From the NCBI GenBank assembly GCA_025331565.1, contig JAFREQ010000069.1, forward strand, positions 1,240,001 to 1,304,000: a stretch of 64,000 nucleotides of DNA. The letters run 5' to 3'. The translations under genes were made by a program, and so were the position numbers. Positions 12,301 through 24,095 of this stretch are shown here, piece after piece (the stretch's first letter is position 1; each line of letters begins with the position of its first letter). Below the pieces are notes generated by a model. The model saw nothing but the letters and a program-made list of their open reading frames with translations. It was not told the DNA's origin and made no database searches. The DNA is from Holacanthus passer (taxonomy: Eukaryota; Chordata; Actinopteri; Pomacanthidae).

Positions 12301-13084
12301 TTTGTGTGCGATGGCTACGTTTTTGTGCTGTGGACAAACGTAGGTATTGCACTATTTGGAATGAGACTGGGTTGTCTAAGGGGTCTGCAACAGTCATTAT
12401 GCTGTCTTAAAGCTTGTTTTATCTGCTTTCAGGAGTTAGACAGACATTATCATGTCAATAAACACCACTTGGAGTAAACAATTTTAGTCAATATCACATA
12501 TCACAAAGGGATCACATATGTACATATTTTCATTATATTCCCACCAACTGTCACCAGAACAAGCCAACCTGGATGTTGCACTGATAAATAATCATTATGC
12601 ATGACATGTGTCTGTTGCTTGGATACAAGCTAAAACTAACATAAGGGAAGGGTTTGTCTTCATGTTAAATGATTAGCCAGACACTCAAGTGGGCCATATA
12701 ACATGGAGGCTTCCCTTGAGCCTGCCAGTACATAAACCTTTAAAGATGTACTGCAGCTTTCTTGTTCTGTTTTATCCTCAGTGGATGCTCATTTGTCAAG
12801 GTGCCTTCTTGATCATCGTTTGAAAAGCTGAGTGCTCATGAAGCTGGTTCATCGTGATGAGCAGAAGCATTTTTGGCGGCATTATAAATGGATACAATCA
12901 GGGGAGATGGGACATCATTATTTATAATTGTGTATTAAGTACTTGCAGAGAAAAACAATTCAGCTGACATGAATATGTTTCCCATATGAAAAGTACACAT
13001 TTTCTGTTATTCTATCCTAATCACGTTGTGATCCCCCTTTGAAGATGACACCATACCAATCTATTTTACAATTAGTCACTGGAT

Positions 13085-13190
13085 TTCCTACAGAAAAGAG
13101 CACACCAAACTATGTGGACACCCAAACAACATATGTGGACACCTGAACATTATAGTCATATGTGCTTGATGGACATGTCATTCAGTCAGT
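13085..13190. repeat. DNA-transposon-like repeat fragment
   Basis: The phrases CACACCAAACTATGTGGACACCC, ACATATGTGGACACCTGAACATT and CATATGTGCTTGATGGACAT occur in a row. I recognise them as a widespread fish MITE-type repeat. The ATGTGGACACC unit appears twice, about 25 bases apart. Confidence 0.4.
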
Positions 13191-13248
13191 AATGTGCTGC
13201 AGTAACAGCCTCCACTCCATCAACCTTTTCACCTGACTGGCTGAGGGG

Positions 13249-13500
13249 ATCAGAATCAGTTTTTATTGCAAAGTACATTTTTACATACAAGGAATTTGCT
13301 TTGGTGTGATTGTGTATAATAAGAAACATAGTACCAGAAAAATATAAAATTGAGACAAAGCAGTTCCGCAAGTCAAGAGGCATAAAAAGAACATTGAGTA
13401 TGTACGATGTGAACAACATAAGCATTATTTAAGTTAGAGAGTTGTACAGTATTTGCAGGAATGTGCAAAAATATTGATCAGGGAATGTGCAAGATAGAGT
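13249..13500 (-). mobile_element. LINE 3' tail, minus orientation
   Basis: CAGAATCAGTTTTTATTGCA followed by AAGTACATTTTTACATACAAGGAATTTG is the reverse complement of the AATAAA-type 3' end seen on many fish non-LTR elements. The rest to about 13500 is non-coding element sequence. There is no reverse-transcriptase portion. Confidence 0.5.
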
Positions 13501-13532
13501 CCAAGAGGTGTGCATTATTGCATTCTAGATCT

Positions 13533-13535
<3 letters not shown>

Positions 13536-13589
<54 letters not shown>

Positions 13590-13600
13590 CATGTGTGTGT
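13536..13600. repeat. (GT)n microsatellite
   Basis: The GT array is nearly pure and becomes interrupted (GCGTGCAT) toward its right end. It forms the left flank of the telomere-like block. Confidence 0.95.
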
Positions 13601-13673
13601 GGGTTCACTTATGTCTTTTGGGGAATTTACATAGACTTACATTCATTTCCTGGAGACTAACCTGAAGGACTAC

Positions 13674-13770
13674 CTGACCTTAACCTAACCCTAACATTAA
13701 CCCAACAATAACCTTAACCTAACCCTAACTTTAACCTAACCTGATCTTAACCTAACAATAACCGTAACTG
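13674..13770. repeat. Degenerate telomere-like CTAACC repeats
   Basis: Units such as TAACCTAACCCTAAC recur with variant units (AACATTAACCC, AACAATAACC) over about 95 bases. Together with the following non-repetitive 120 bases, they sit between two GT arrays. This arrangement suggests a fish minisatellite-associated interspersed repeat rather than a fused chromosome end. Confidence 0.8.
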
Positions 13771-13891
13771 TTGACCTAAAAATCACAGTTTTCCAAATTG
13801 AGGACACCACTTTTTGTCGCCAATTGCACCGCTGTCCCAAATCAACTGGTCTTGAGTCTAGTGTATATCCCCAATTTGGACATAAGTAAAG

Positions 13892-13893
<2 letters not shown>

Positions 13894-13933
<40 letters not shown>
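13894..13933. repeat. (GT)n microsatellite
   Basis: A pure GT array of about 40 bases forms the right flank of the telomere-like block. Confidence 0.95.
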
Positions 13934-13937
<4 letters not shown>

Positions 13938-14034
13938 TGTGGCCAGCCCCTTAGATTGTTCTTTTATGTTGATTGATGTTGATGCTTGATCTCCATTTAG
14001 CTCACCCTATACTTACATATGCAGGTGGTAAGGG

Positions 14035-14115
14035 AGCATGTCTATGTTCCCTTACCCACCCTATGTTCCACCTGCCCTATGCACCCTCAACCTATGTTCC
14101 CTCTGGTCTATGTTT
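14035..14115. repeat. Short tandem CTATGTTCC array
   Basis: The unit CTATGTTCC (with spacers such as CTTACCCACC and CACCTGCC) recurs about five times and ends near CTATGTTTCCTATGGGTTA. A second short run of CCCTAACCC-type sequence follows at about 14140-14155. Confidence 0.65.
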
Positions 14116-14159
14116 CCTATGGGTTAGAGAGCCCTGACCCCGTAACCCTAACCCACTGA

Positions 14160-16230
14160 AAAAATACAACACAACTTCGTTGGTATAAGGATATTTGGCA
14201 TATTTTAGGCCTATATCATTTAATTGAAGTTTTAAGTTTGGTAGGACGTGACAGTGAGGAGAGACAGATCATTTTCATTAGGTTTTTGTTTTGTTTTTTT
14301 GTCTTTTTTTGTAAGATGATATTGGTATACAAAAGGGGAAAAATGAAATGAAGAAGACAGGAGGGGGCCCTTCTACACAGCAGTACACTCCTGCTGAGGT
14401 GCTGGCCCCTCAGTGGAAGGAGTGGAAGGGGATGTCTCATCAGACCCTGGTGGAAATGGCAGCTCCCAACAGGCCACTTTGTACAGGGTATGTGTCATTG
14501 ATTCAATGTTAAATTACTGGGTTACTAATAAAGCATTGAAAGCATTGATGTTACTGCCACCAGCCACACTGTCCCACACAAAGGTAACAGTGAAAGCAAC
14601 CTGTCATACACTGGCCTGTCATCTGTGGCTACTGCATTTTCTGTAAATCCTTAGTGTCCATGCAGGCAATGTGCCAGTATGACCAAACAATAGGTATCCT
14701 TATTTTTCCTTTAAATAGATAGATAGATTCACTCTGGGGAACCCTATGAAAGGAGTAGGCTGCATTTAATATAATAACAGTATACAGCATTGGGTCTACA
14801 TTATTTATAGATCAAGTAGTCACATATGTTCATTAATACCTACCGTGCCACCTTGTGAATTGTATTGATGGTTGGGGTTTGGCTCAGGTCCTCTGCATCA
14901 CACACAGCAAAGTAACGCGAGGCAATGTCGCACTGGCAACATGCTGATCAAGAAGTTGACACATAAGGCATTCCCTCTGATGAGAATCTCTCATATAAAG
15001 AATCCTCAGGGAAAGCTAAAGGGTTTTACTTGTCTCTGAACACTCCTAGGAGACCCTCTCATGCACACATAACCTGCTTCAGAGCAGGTTATGTGCGCAA
15101 CGTAATTTACGATGTACATAACGGCGTGAACCACCGTTGTTACCCTGAAGACCCATGGTTAAACCTTGGGTTTACCTCACTAACCCCAAAGTCTGCTTGT
15201 TAGCACAGGCCTCAGGTCTGTTTAGTTATGTTGTGTTGGGTTGAAGATTTAGTTTCTTTATTGCTTAGTTGATCTACTTTGAGTTTGGGTCCTAAGTGTT
15301 CCTTGTGTTATATTCAGATTGATTTACTTTTGTCATTTGTTATCACATTTTTCACTTTTAGTAAAACATTCTTCTTTTTACACCTCTTCCTTTTACCTTT
15401 TTGCCTTGTCCCTGACATGAGGATAGTTTTTTTGGCATTGGCCCTGCTGATACTCTGATACTGACTCATACTACTGAATGAGTCAGTGGGGTCACACATC
15501 ATATCCAGTAAGCTACTGGATATGAGTCCAGCACCTGGCAATCCTGACTCACTGTATGATATTTACTGCTGTGTTAAAATTCAAACTCAATGAAACAGCA
15601 ACCAGCACATACACTCCCCAAAACACACACCCTCACACAACTTCTTCCTACTGCAATTGAGCCAATTGGACCTGGTCAAGTCTTTTCAACACTATGCACA
15701 GGGTTTGTTTAGACTACCTTTGCATCCAGGTGTTTTCTCCATCCACAATGGATGCTGACTAAGACTGTCTATGCCCCTTTAGCTAAAGGGGCTGTGGGAC
15801 CTCCTCCCTCCCTGAAGCAGCAGTGAGGCTGGGGAAGCTATCTGCCGGGCCCCTCTGAAGGAGGATGCTGGAGCAGGCAGCATCTGCTACAGTAAGTCCA
15901 GAAGTCTTACTGACCACACTGATCACATCCTGTAGGTTAAGGTCATTGAAGTGGATCCAGCATCCAGACATCTGGAGATAGAGATTCAACAGGTCTGGAA
16001 CTTTTTTGTCAGTTATTCTGATACCTGCCATCACAGAAAGAGACGAGAATAATTCTTCTTATAAAAGCTGAGCATAGTGGGAGAACAGTGGCTAATTTAA
16101 GGATGCACATCTGTTTCTGTCATTGACTTTAGGAGGCCAATCATAGCTACAAAACAGAGATCCTTGTACAGATCAGATCACTGACAGCAAATGGAAAAAA
16201 ATAATGAAATGTTTGAGGTTAGCAGTGAAG
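14160..16230. other. Intergenic; hairpin at 15063-15098
   Basis: No recognised gene. The arms GCACACATAACCTGCT (15063-15078) and AGCAGGTTATGTGCGC (15083-15098) are complementary at 15 of 16 positions around the loop TCAG. The AACCTGCTNNAGAGCAGGTT core is a phrase I associate with widespread fish DNA-transposon remnants. A short AGAT microsatellite lies near 14717. Confidence 0.5.
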
Positions 16231-16329
16231 TTGTCATAGTTGCGCCTCTTTCCTAATGTTTCTGCTCACTCGTGTTTCTTCTTGGTCGCCATTTGCTCTC
16301 CCTCTGTGTCTGTATGTGTTTATTTTGGT

Positions 16330-16735
16330 GTGGCGCTCCGTTTCATTTCTTCTGAACCACCTGCACACCTGGGACCTGTCCACTCATCAAGCTCTTGCAG
16401 TATATACTGTATACTGTATACCCCGGCTCTACAGTCTTTGCCAGATCCTTCAGTTTGCCAGCGTGGTACTAACACAATGGCCAAAGCTCTAGTCAGTATT
16501 TTTTTTTCATGTTTGCCTGGACCTTGTTTAACTCGGTGTTTACCTGTGCCTCAGGTTCATTACCCTCCAGTGATCTGTGCTGGCCCCGCCCAGCATTTTG
16601 CTAGTCTTCTTCAGCTCAGCTCTCTCTTACCTGCTCCACGCCACCATAAACTCAGTGTCAGCCCTCCATCTCACCAACTTCTTAATAAAACTGCAGTTGA
16701 ACTTTTGCAACCCATTTTCTCTGAGTCATGATTTT
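16330..16735 (+). mobile_element. Retroelement 3' region fragment
   Basis: A pyrimidine-rich stretch contains CACACCTGGGACCTG, a TATACTGTATACTGTATAC run, CCGGCTCTACAG, CCAGATCCTTCAGTTTGCCAG and finally AATAAAACTGCAG at about 16684. These phrases in this order resemble the 3' untranslated tail or LTR of fish retroelements. The 163-codon open frame over it (16240-16731) is of low-information composition and I do not call it a gene. Confidence 0.4.
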
Positions 16736-17439
16736 ATTCATGATTAATAAAAAATAAACACAGCCTAACAGCTGTTATTGCTGCTATTTTATATTTTTAC
16801 AGTTCAATGTCTATGGAGTCATTTTTCATTTGAATTGTTTTATGTTTACTTATATGTTTCACTGACCTTACCATTAAATTGGAATACAATTTTACAAGTC
16901 ATTAAAAATTCATTTCTTTATATAATGAGGCATTTACTATGCTTTGAAATACCTACTCTAAAGCAGGATGTTAATATATGGTTTTTAATTAATTAAGACC
17001 ATTGCTTGTTATCCCAGTGTTTTAAGTCAATGCCTTTGCCTTTTTGAGGCATTTTTCTGGAATGTCCTGTCCTTTTCCGGAATTTATTTTTAATATCGCT
17101 CCAATGTTGCTACCCCTAACCTTTCACAGGCCAACAAGTCCTCCGCCTTAAACAACAAATATCGTATTTGTCCATGCTCTCTGGATCTTATCGTATCTTA
17201 AAAAAATGTAAACTGTAAAAAGCTGTTATGTGTCACCTGAACACTTTAGGATCAATGTGTGTTTTAGAAGACACCTGTAACCTGAGTAACCTGAACATTC
17301 CAGGACCAGCAGTTCTGTCTGAGTAAATGCACATGTATAATCAACTAACCTATACTCTGGGTCGAAACAGAGCCTAATCTTCACATCTGTAGCACATTGC
17401 TGAGCAAGCAAGACCAAAGTGGTAGCATTTGCACCTTAG

Positions 17440-18260
17440 ACGGCATTCATATTTGCGTTGACACTTGGTCGGTAGGTTTGCCATGCAGTCTTCTTTTCTT
17501 TACCAGGGAGGGCTGATACAACATCCCAGCCAGTGAAGACATGGAAGAAGAGAATTCCTTTGCTTTTCTACAATTCAAAAAGAGTTCATTAATGGGAATC
17601 CATCTCAGGTTCCAGCCTTGTCCTAAGGCAATCCATAATTGCTGAAGACCAATCTCTTGAGGGGTTGGCAGAACATTCATGAACCTTTTTCTTAAATCGG
17701 AAATCCATTGAGAACATCAGTGTCATTGGCTTTGTTGAAGATGCTTCTGTAGCCCTCCTCTACTGCCTGTCTGGCTTGCACAAATATCATACTAGGCAAA
17801 TGTCAGCTTCCTCATGACTACAGGGAGCCATTTTAGCCAGGCTTATCAAATGATTGCTGGCAAACAAATGTTTGTCCATTGTACTTGGTGGAGTGTGCCT
17901 GTATGGTGGGCAAAACATCCAGTGCTGCGTAGTCTTCAAATGTCTTTGAAGTTTGTGGTGGCAAATGCTGAACCATCAATGATGATGCAGTCAGCCTCTG
18001 GTTTCATGTCTAGGATTTTAACAAGGGCCTCAAGGACAGCAACAAGCTGAGATTTCTGATAGGTATGGAGCTTTCCATCATCGCTCAAGGCAGCACAGAA
18101 TGGATGGTACTGTTCTGGCATGAGATGAACAATTGTTTTACTACTGCATAAATTGGCTGATCAGCTGCAATGATAGGTTCCTGACCTGGATTCAGGAAAG
18201 TCACTATGTCCTTGATCATGTCCATCATGCGCCTTGCAGTGGAAACTGAGTGAGCCTAAT
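17440..18260 (-). pseudogene. Decayed mobile-element gene with FEN1/PIN-nuclease-like motifs
   Basis: Read on the minus strand across several frame breaks, this locus gives ordered motifs of a fish repeat-encoded protein family. They are NPGQEPIIAADQPIYA (about 18196-18145), CIIIDGSAF (17992-17961), SHEEAD (17819-17801), NDTDVL (17731-17711) and FTGWDVVSALPGK (17542-17501). I recognise the pattern (IIDG, HEEAD, DTDV, FTGCDTVSA) from uncharacterised transposon-associated proteins common in fish. Its acidic residues parallel the FEN1/XPG nuclease series (DG, EAEA, DxD, GCDY), which is my inference. Several stops and frameshifts make it non-functional, and the usual C of GCD is W here. The N-terminal part probably continues to the right of the inserted MITE. 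Confidence 0.7.
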
Positions 18261-18581
18261 TTCAAAGGAGGTAACAACTTGAAATAGTGGGCATTCACGT
18301 AGCCATCTTCTGCAGCCTTTTGTATTCATGTCCCAGTTGTGGCCTCAGCAGAGTGGTGTCTGCATCAATCACACCACCATGTAGAGGATGTGATGTCTTT
18401 GCAAAGAAGGCAGGGCAGACATTGTGAACAGGAAAGGGAGTTTCCTAATCTTTTATATGTCTGTGAATTGCTGCTCCTTCTTTGTATGTTACATAGCAGT
18501 TTGTCTGTTTTTGGTGAACCAAATCTGAGTTGAGACTTGAAGTTAGCCCCATATGCAACCATTAACCAACACACAAATTAA

Positions 18582-19099
18582 CCCATAAGAGCCCAGATCC
18601 ATGTCATAACTTTCTGGAAAATGATGGGGGATATACCACAGACCAAGTGGAGCACATAGAACACCTTTCTGATGTATCTATTAAAATGTCTATATATAAT
18701 ATAATTTATAAAATTTCATATAGTTTATATTTATATTATATATAATATTTTTGTTAATTATATTTATATTTATTGTTTTATATCAATTTATTCAATAAAC
18801 ATGGTCAGAACAGGTTAAATGTAAAACAGGACATGATATTAAAGCATTGAACTGTTAAATGGGTTTTAAAGTAACTTTAGTATCAAAAAACAAACTTTTT
18901 GAAATTAGCTACTTCCTTCACTTTTGCTACAGGTCACACCACCATTCTTGGGGAAGTCATTTCACACCAGTCACAACAGGATGTTTAGTATATGTCACTT
19001 AGGGACTTCATGAGTAAAGGTCAAGCATAAAGCTGTATAAGGAAGAGTTCAGGGCATTCAAAGTGTTAGTACACCTATGTCACCATGGGTTCTTATGGG
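18582..19099. mobile_element. piggyBac-type MITE with TTAA target duplication
   Basis: The 518-bp element starts CCCATAAGAGCCC and ends in its near-perfect reverse complement GGGTTCTTATGGG. It is flanked on both sides by TTAA (18578-18581 and 19100-19103), the signature of piggyBac-superfamily insertion. The interior is very AT-rich (TATA runs at 18680-18790) and encodes no transposase, so this is a non-autonomous copy. It lies directly beside the decayed minus-strand element gene and probably landed inside that older element. Confidence 0.85.
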
Positions 19100-19103
19100 T
19101 TAA

Positions 19104-20140
19104 AGAAGACAGTGTGGAATGGCCTTCTCCCTACATATCTTCTCCCTGTCGTCTCTTTATGGTACTCTGGTGGATACCTTTCTTTCTTGTGCAATACCAT
19201 CCCCACTATCCAGTTTTACCAGAGGTTTTCCATTATTCAGACTTCAGGCACATTCATTCAATCATTCATTAAGAAGCATTTTCATTGCCTGGCTCACTCA
19301 GATGCTGGAGCATCTTTTTCACATCAGAAGCATTCTGAAGTTTGGCTTTCCTCCCTGGTTCTTCTCAGGTTTTTGTGCCCTTCTGCAGGCTGATTACTTT
19401 GACCAGCAGTGTTGTTGAAGAGAAGGCAACAGGTCTGGTGGTACTTTGCCTTGTTCCTCTATGCTATTATCCCCATCCAGTCTTGTTGGGTCAAGAACAA
19501 TCTGGATTTCATTGATGGCTTGAAAAAGAGGAGCATTGGTGGTAATCATAGTATAGTCATTATGTTTATTTGAATAATGTATTGGTGGTAATTTGAAAGG
19601 TTTGTCCTTTTGACAGAGGAAACGTTTGCTCCAGTCAGTCATCTTGTATGCTATAGCAGACAATTACAATATGCTAGGTTTCGGATCTTCTGCAGATGGC
19701 TTGCACTGCAGCCCTGAAGCATCTACCACCTACATCATTCATCTCAGTTGCCCAGACCTCAATGAGGCAGATAATTTCTTAGCGTCTCCAGAGTTATATG
19801 TCTGCCTTCTCAGCGGTCAAAACTGTATGATTGGATGGCGAGATCATTCATATTGGACAATTCTACAAAAAGTTGCCACAATAGTATTTCTGGGCTGGAA
19901 GCAAGCCCAAGGCAGTTTGTCTCAGTGTTGGTACTTCTTTCTAGGGCTGCACTTATAGCAGTGCTTTCTTTGGAGGACAGTATAGACATTATGATTATGC
20001 AGGTGCAGTTTGTTTTTGTCGCTGACAGGGGGATTCAGTTTCTTAAAATGCATGAAGTAAAAAAGAAAACCGGAGAAATCCTAATGCCTTTCTCTTTGAC
20101 ACATTCAGAGCCAAGTCATCTCAAGTCAAAATATCCTTAA
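19104..20140 (-). other. Possible upstream part of the decayed element
   Basis: Minus-strand frames such as 19394-19663 (89 codons) continue past the MITE and may be the N-terminal part of the same decayed mobile-element gene. I recognise no diagnostic motif in them. Plus-strand frames here are of shadow type. Confidence 0.3.
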
Positions 20141-20149
20141 ATCAGACAC

Positions 20150-23100
20150 ACAGGTGGTATTTTGCTTCTTTACTTAGACATCAGTTCATTTATTCTGAAA
20201 GCACAGTCAGTGTTTGACTGTGCTAGCACCCCTGAAACACTTTGCCTCAACTCATCCAATGCTATATTCTAGTCACTTGTGTAGCTTTGGATCCTTCTTT
20301 TTCTGTCCAGTTTCCAAACAGGCACCCTTTGCCAATGAACACTGACTTATTCCCTCTGTTACAAAGTCAACATAGCCAAGGTTATTTATGACACTGTACT
20401 ATATGCCTTCCCATGCTTAACTTTTATAAATAACCATGTGTCCAAAACAAGATCAAATAATAAGTAAAAAACTGATTGGTGGGATGAAGTTCTCAGCATG
20501 TTCTAAAAGCACCTGATTTACACTAATCCAGCCCAACTAACTTTATCCTGCTTGGATGAGATGAATTGAGGCTGATCCTGAATCCTGTTGGGATTCCTAC
20601 AGACACAAACACAACTGCACCTTATATTGATAATAGTATTAAATCACTATTTCCTGTGGTTTCAGCAGATTGAACTCAGTTAAAGATATGCATGCTGCTA
20701 TGCACTTGTCAACAGAGGCATTTAGTCAGTCATTTACTGACCTCTACTTGTGACAGTGAAATACAACAACAGTGATGGAAAGTAACAGCTAGTACTACAC
20801 ATACTGTAACATAAATTATCACAATCATATTGAATTACCTTAAATGATACCTCAAATATACCTCAGTAATACCTCCCTGTTAAGCCCAACAACCTATCTG
20901 CAGAGGCCTCTGGCTGATAATCTATGTGATGTGAGAAATTGCCTATGGCATGAGTTCCAGCACATCATAAAACATAGATGAAATGTTTGGGAAGTGTCAG
21001 TAAGGTTAATTTACATATTTAAATGTGTATATGTGACTGAGAGTGCTTCACACTGGACTGCCTATGGTCACTTCTGGTTGGGGGATCATTTTAAATTTGA
21101 TTTAAACTTGCTTTTAAATGTTTTCATGATGTTTCTCATTTTTTCATGGCATATGCAAAGCATGTTTTATTGTGTGTTGTTGTATAGGTAGGCATTGTAT
21201 GATGGGTTGTATGATGTGGCTGACTGTGGTACCCTGCCAGGTGCAGCATGGCACCAGCAGACTGTTATACATCCTGCTTTAGTTCTATATGAGCCTGAGA
21301 GTATCTTGAGATTCCCAGAAAGAGGTCTGCTCCACAGTCCCAGCTTAGAACCAGAAGGCACAGAGCATTTGTAATCGGGGAAGTAAAGCTGTCTGAGTCA
21401 GTATCGTCTTTAAAATCTTTCATTAAAACATACTTTTATCTGAAAGCTAATACGTATGTTTCTTCTCACCTGCATTACCTCTTTCATCTAATACTTTTAT
21501 CTTATGTGGCTGCAATCTGTTTAACCCATTTTATTCTGGTCCAGTGAATTTCCTTTGTTACCTGCACCATAGGTTGGTCACTCTTTCTTTCTCTTTTTGA
21601 AGTGAGGTTTTTTTTTCTCAACTGCTGTTTCCATGGTCAAACATAAACTTTTGGTCATCAACCTCTGATCACAGAGGGGTTGTCCATTTTAGGTACACAG
21701 AGTTTCTCAAAACTGATGTTCTGCTGCCCTCTGTAGACTCTTTAATGCTGGCTGCTATTTCTGATAACATACTGAACTTTTGTTTCCACATTTCATGTGG
21801 GAGTCATTACTATGACATGTTTTAGTCCATTAATACTGTCAGCCTGCTGACAGGAGTTCACACTGGTATCCACAGTGCTTTCTTCTAGGAATGTATAACA
21901 AACAAAATTACACAGGGTATGGCTTGAACATCTGGATTGAATATGATTGGATAGAGCTGTATTGATTCCTTTTGCAGAAGCATATTTCAGCATGGGAAAG
22001 CAAGTAAACATTTTTCTCATAACCCTGTCTAGTATGTAAGTGCACATTTTGTCATTTGAGTGTCACAAACATAATATGGCCAAAAGTGAAAATCATGCAA
22101 CAAAAAGACAAAAGTTATAAAAGTTATATTCATGCAGCAATAAGATTAGTTTGATAGACAACAGAACCACTTCCTCAAATTTAATCCTTTATACCCATTT
22201 CACATTTAGTTAGAGTGAAGCAAGCCAAAATAAGAAAATATAATACATTCAATTAAAACACTTACCAAAATGTATTGCAAAGCAAGTAGTCGTAACCAAG
22301 GAATCTTAAATTCTAGGCATTCATTTTTTTTATACGATACATGTATTATGTTGACGTAATAACTTTTTAATAAGAGTCTTTTCTAGAAAAATATGAACCA
22401 ATGGTAACATTGATGAGGGCTCCCTGGTTTCTACAGGAGTCTAATTCCATGCTGCACTGTTTAACTTGAGGCTGAAGGGAAACAATAAAAACGTGTCACA
22501 GCTTCACTTTCCTCCTGGGAGCTCTTAATGAATAGACAGAAATAAACCCCTCAATCCTAAGACAGTTGATTCTTCTGATTTGGAACACCACTGTTTTGTG
22601 TTGTAAGACTTTAATACTATAATCACAATAAGTACATATGAAAAGTAAAGCTTGTCCCAGATGGCCTCCACTCTGGCAGAAAACAGATTTTTGTTGATTA
22701 TCCATAGCTTATGCCAGGTATAAAGGCCATCAGAATCCTCACAGAGGCTGCAGCTCAGGGACGACATACTGTAGGCTTTAAGAGACATATGCACATCCCA
22801 GTGAAAATGTCCAGTAGGTGCTGCAATCGTTGCCAAGCTCTCTAGAAAAAATGTCCTTCAGAGTAGGCCATAGATGACAATACAAGCCTTGTAGGAATGA
22901 CAGATTCCATCATGTCCCTATTTTTAGGTCAGAGGGTGGAAAGTCATCATAATGAGTGGCTGTATCCCATTTCGTTCGGTTGAAGAATGACCTTGCTGTT
23001 TTCAAATAATTAGAGTGCTTTGCTGCCCGTGATTAGGTTAAGAAGAGTGTCCCATAATGACCTAAATGACTAGTCTATCCCAAAGGTGGATTGGCTTGAG

Positions 23101-24090
23101 GTCAGGTCTTTGTGCAGATCTGTGTATGTTTTTCCACACCATAATGGAAAAAACGTTTCACAGGGGCATTGTCACACAAACCGCTGGAAGCACACTATTG
23201 TCGAACATATCAGTATCAGAATCATGGTTCTCAGTAGCTCTCAATCTACTTATACAAAGAGATCAAATATTGACAAGGATATGAAAGTAGACAAACAGCT
23301 AAACAAAGAAAACAAGCTGAAAAAAGTACAAGCACGTAAACATACTACTATTATATAGAGACAAGAGAAGCACCTTAGCTCTAATTCGCATTCACATCTC
23401 TCATAGTCAGACGTATCGTACTGTTACATTGGAACTCTGCCAAGAGTCTATCTATGTCCCAGTGGCTTCAAGATGTTTTTCATACATGGCAGCCCTTTAT
23501 AAGCAATTTTAACGTGTGTGTGTGTTTGTTTGTTGTGTTATTTTATTCTTGTTTAATTTCTATTTTATTTACTTATTTTATTTGCTACTACTAATATTTG
23601 TAGTCTGAAATGCACTTATTGCCATTATTACTATTTGTGCAACTTCTATTTTATTTTGTAAGTTTCTGTAATTTTGGAAAATCAGCCACTATTGAAATAC
23701 ATTCTTACTGTATAGTACAGTACAGTTGATTTAGTATTACTGTGTTATTTCACATGATTTCTTCTGATATCACATGGCTGATTTAGATGTTCATGAGAAT
23801 AATTACATGTGGACAGAAACTGATCTTGTGTCTGGTTGTTTTGGCGTGGTGTGCTCTATAGTGCCGGCCAGAGGGTAGAAGGGGAACAGCCCTTATTTAA
23901 GTATCTATTAGTTCAACTGTTCTGCTGTGGTTTAGTCTATTCTCATTTTGTTATTACACCAATTATTTGTGATTACTCATTGTGTACTTAAATAGATGTA
24001 AAATAGCATGCTTCATGATTCTGTGTTGCGTCACCCTGCCCAGCATTTGTAAAAGCCTGATATAAAAATGTTGCATTTGATATACAGTAT
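20150..24090. other. Intergenic, no gene seen
   Basis: The stretch is AT-rich. A 103-codon minus-strand frame at 22525-22836 is unrecognised and lacks supporting exon context. No RNA gene or intact element is visible. Confidence 0.5.
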
Positions 24091-24095
24091 ATAAT

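Noticed and set aside
13674..13770. True internal telomere or chromosome-fusion scar
   Set aside because: The units are degenerate, short in total length, mixed with AACATTAACCC variants, and embedded between GT arrays.
13500..14160. CRISPR-like direct repeats
   Set aside because: The repeats are microsatellites and minisatellites in a vertebrate genome. There are no regular spacers or cas genes.
16240..16731. 163-codon plus-strand frame
   Set aside because: It has low-information composition over a pyrimidine-rich retroelement-like 3' region. There are no domain or splice features.
22525..22836. 103-codon minus-strand frame as a gene
   Set aside because: It has no recognisable domain, no promoter or exon context, and an AT-rich random composition.
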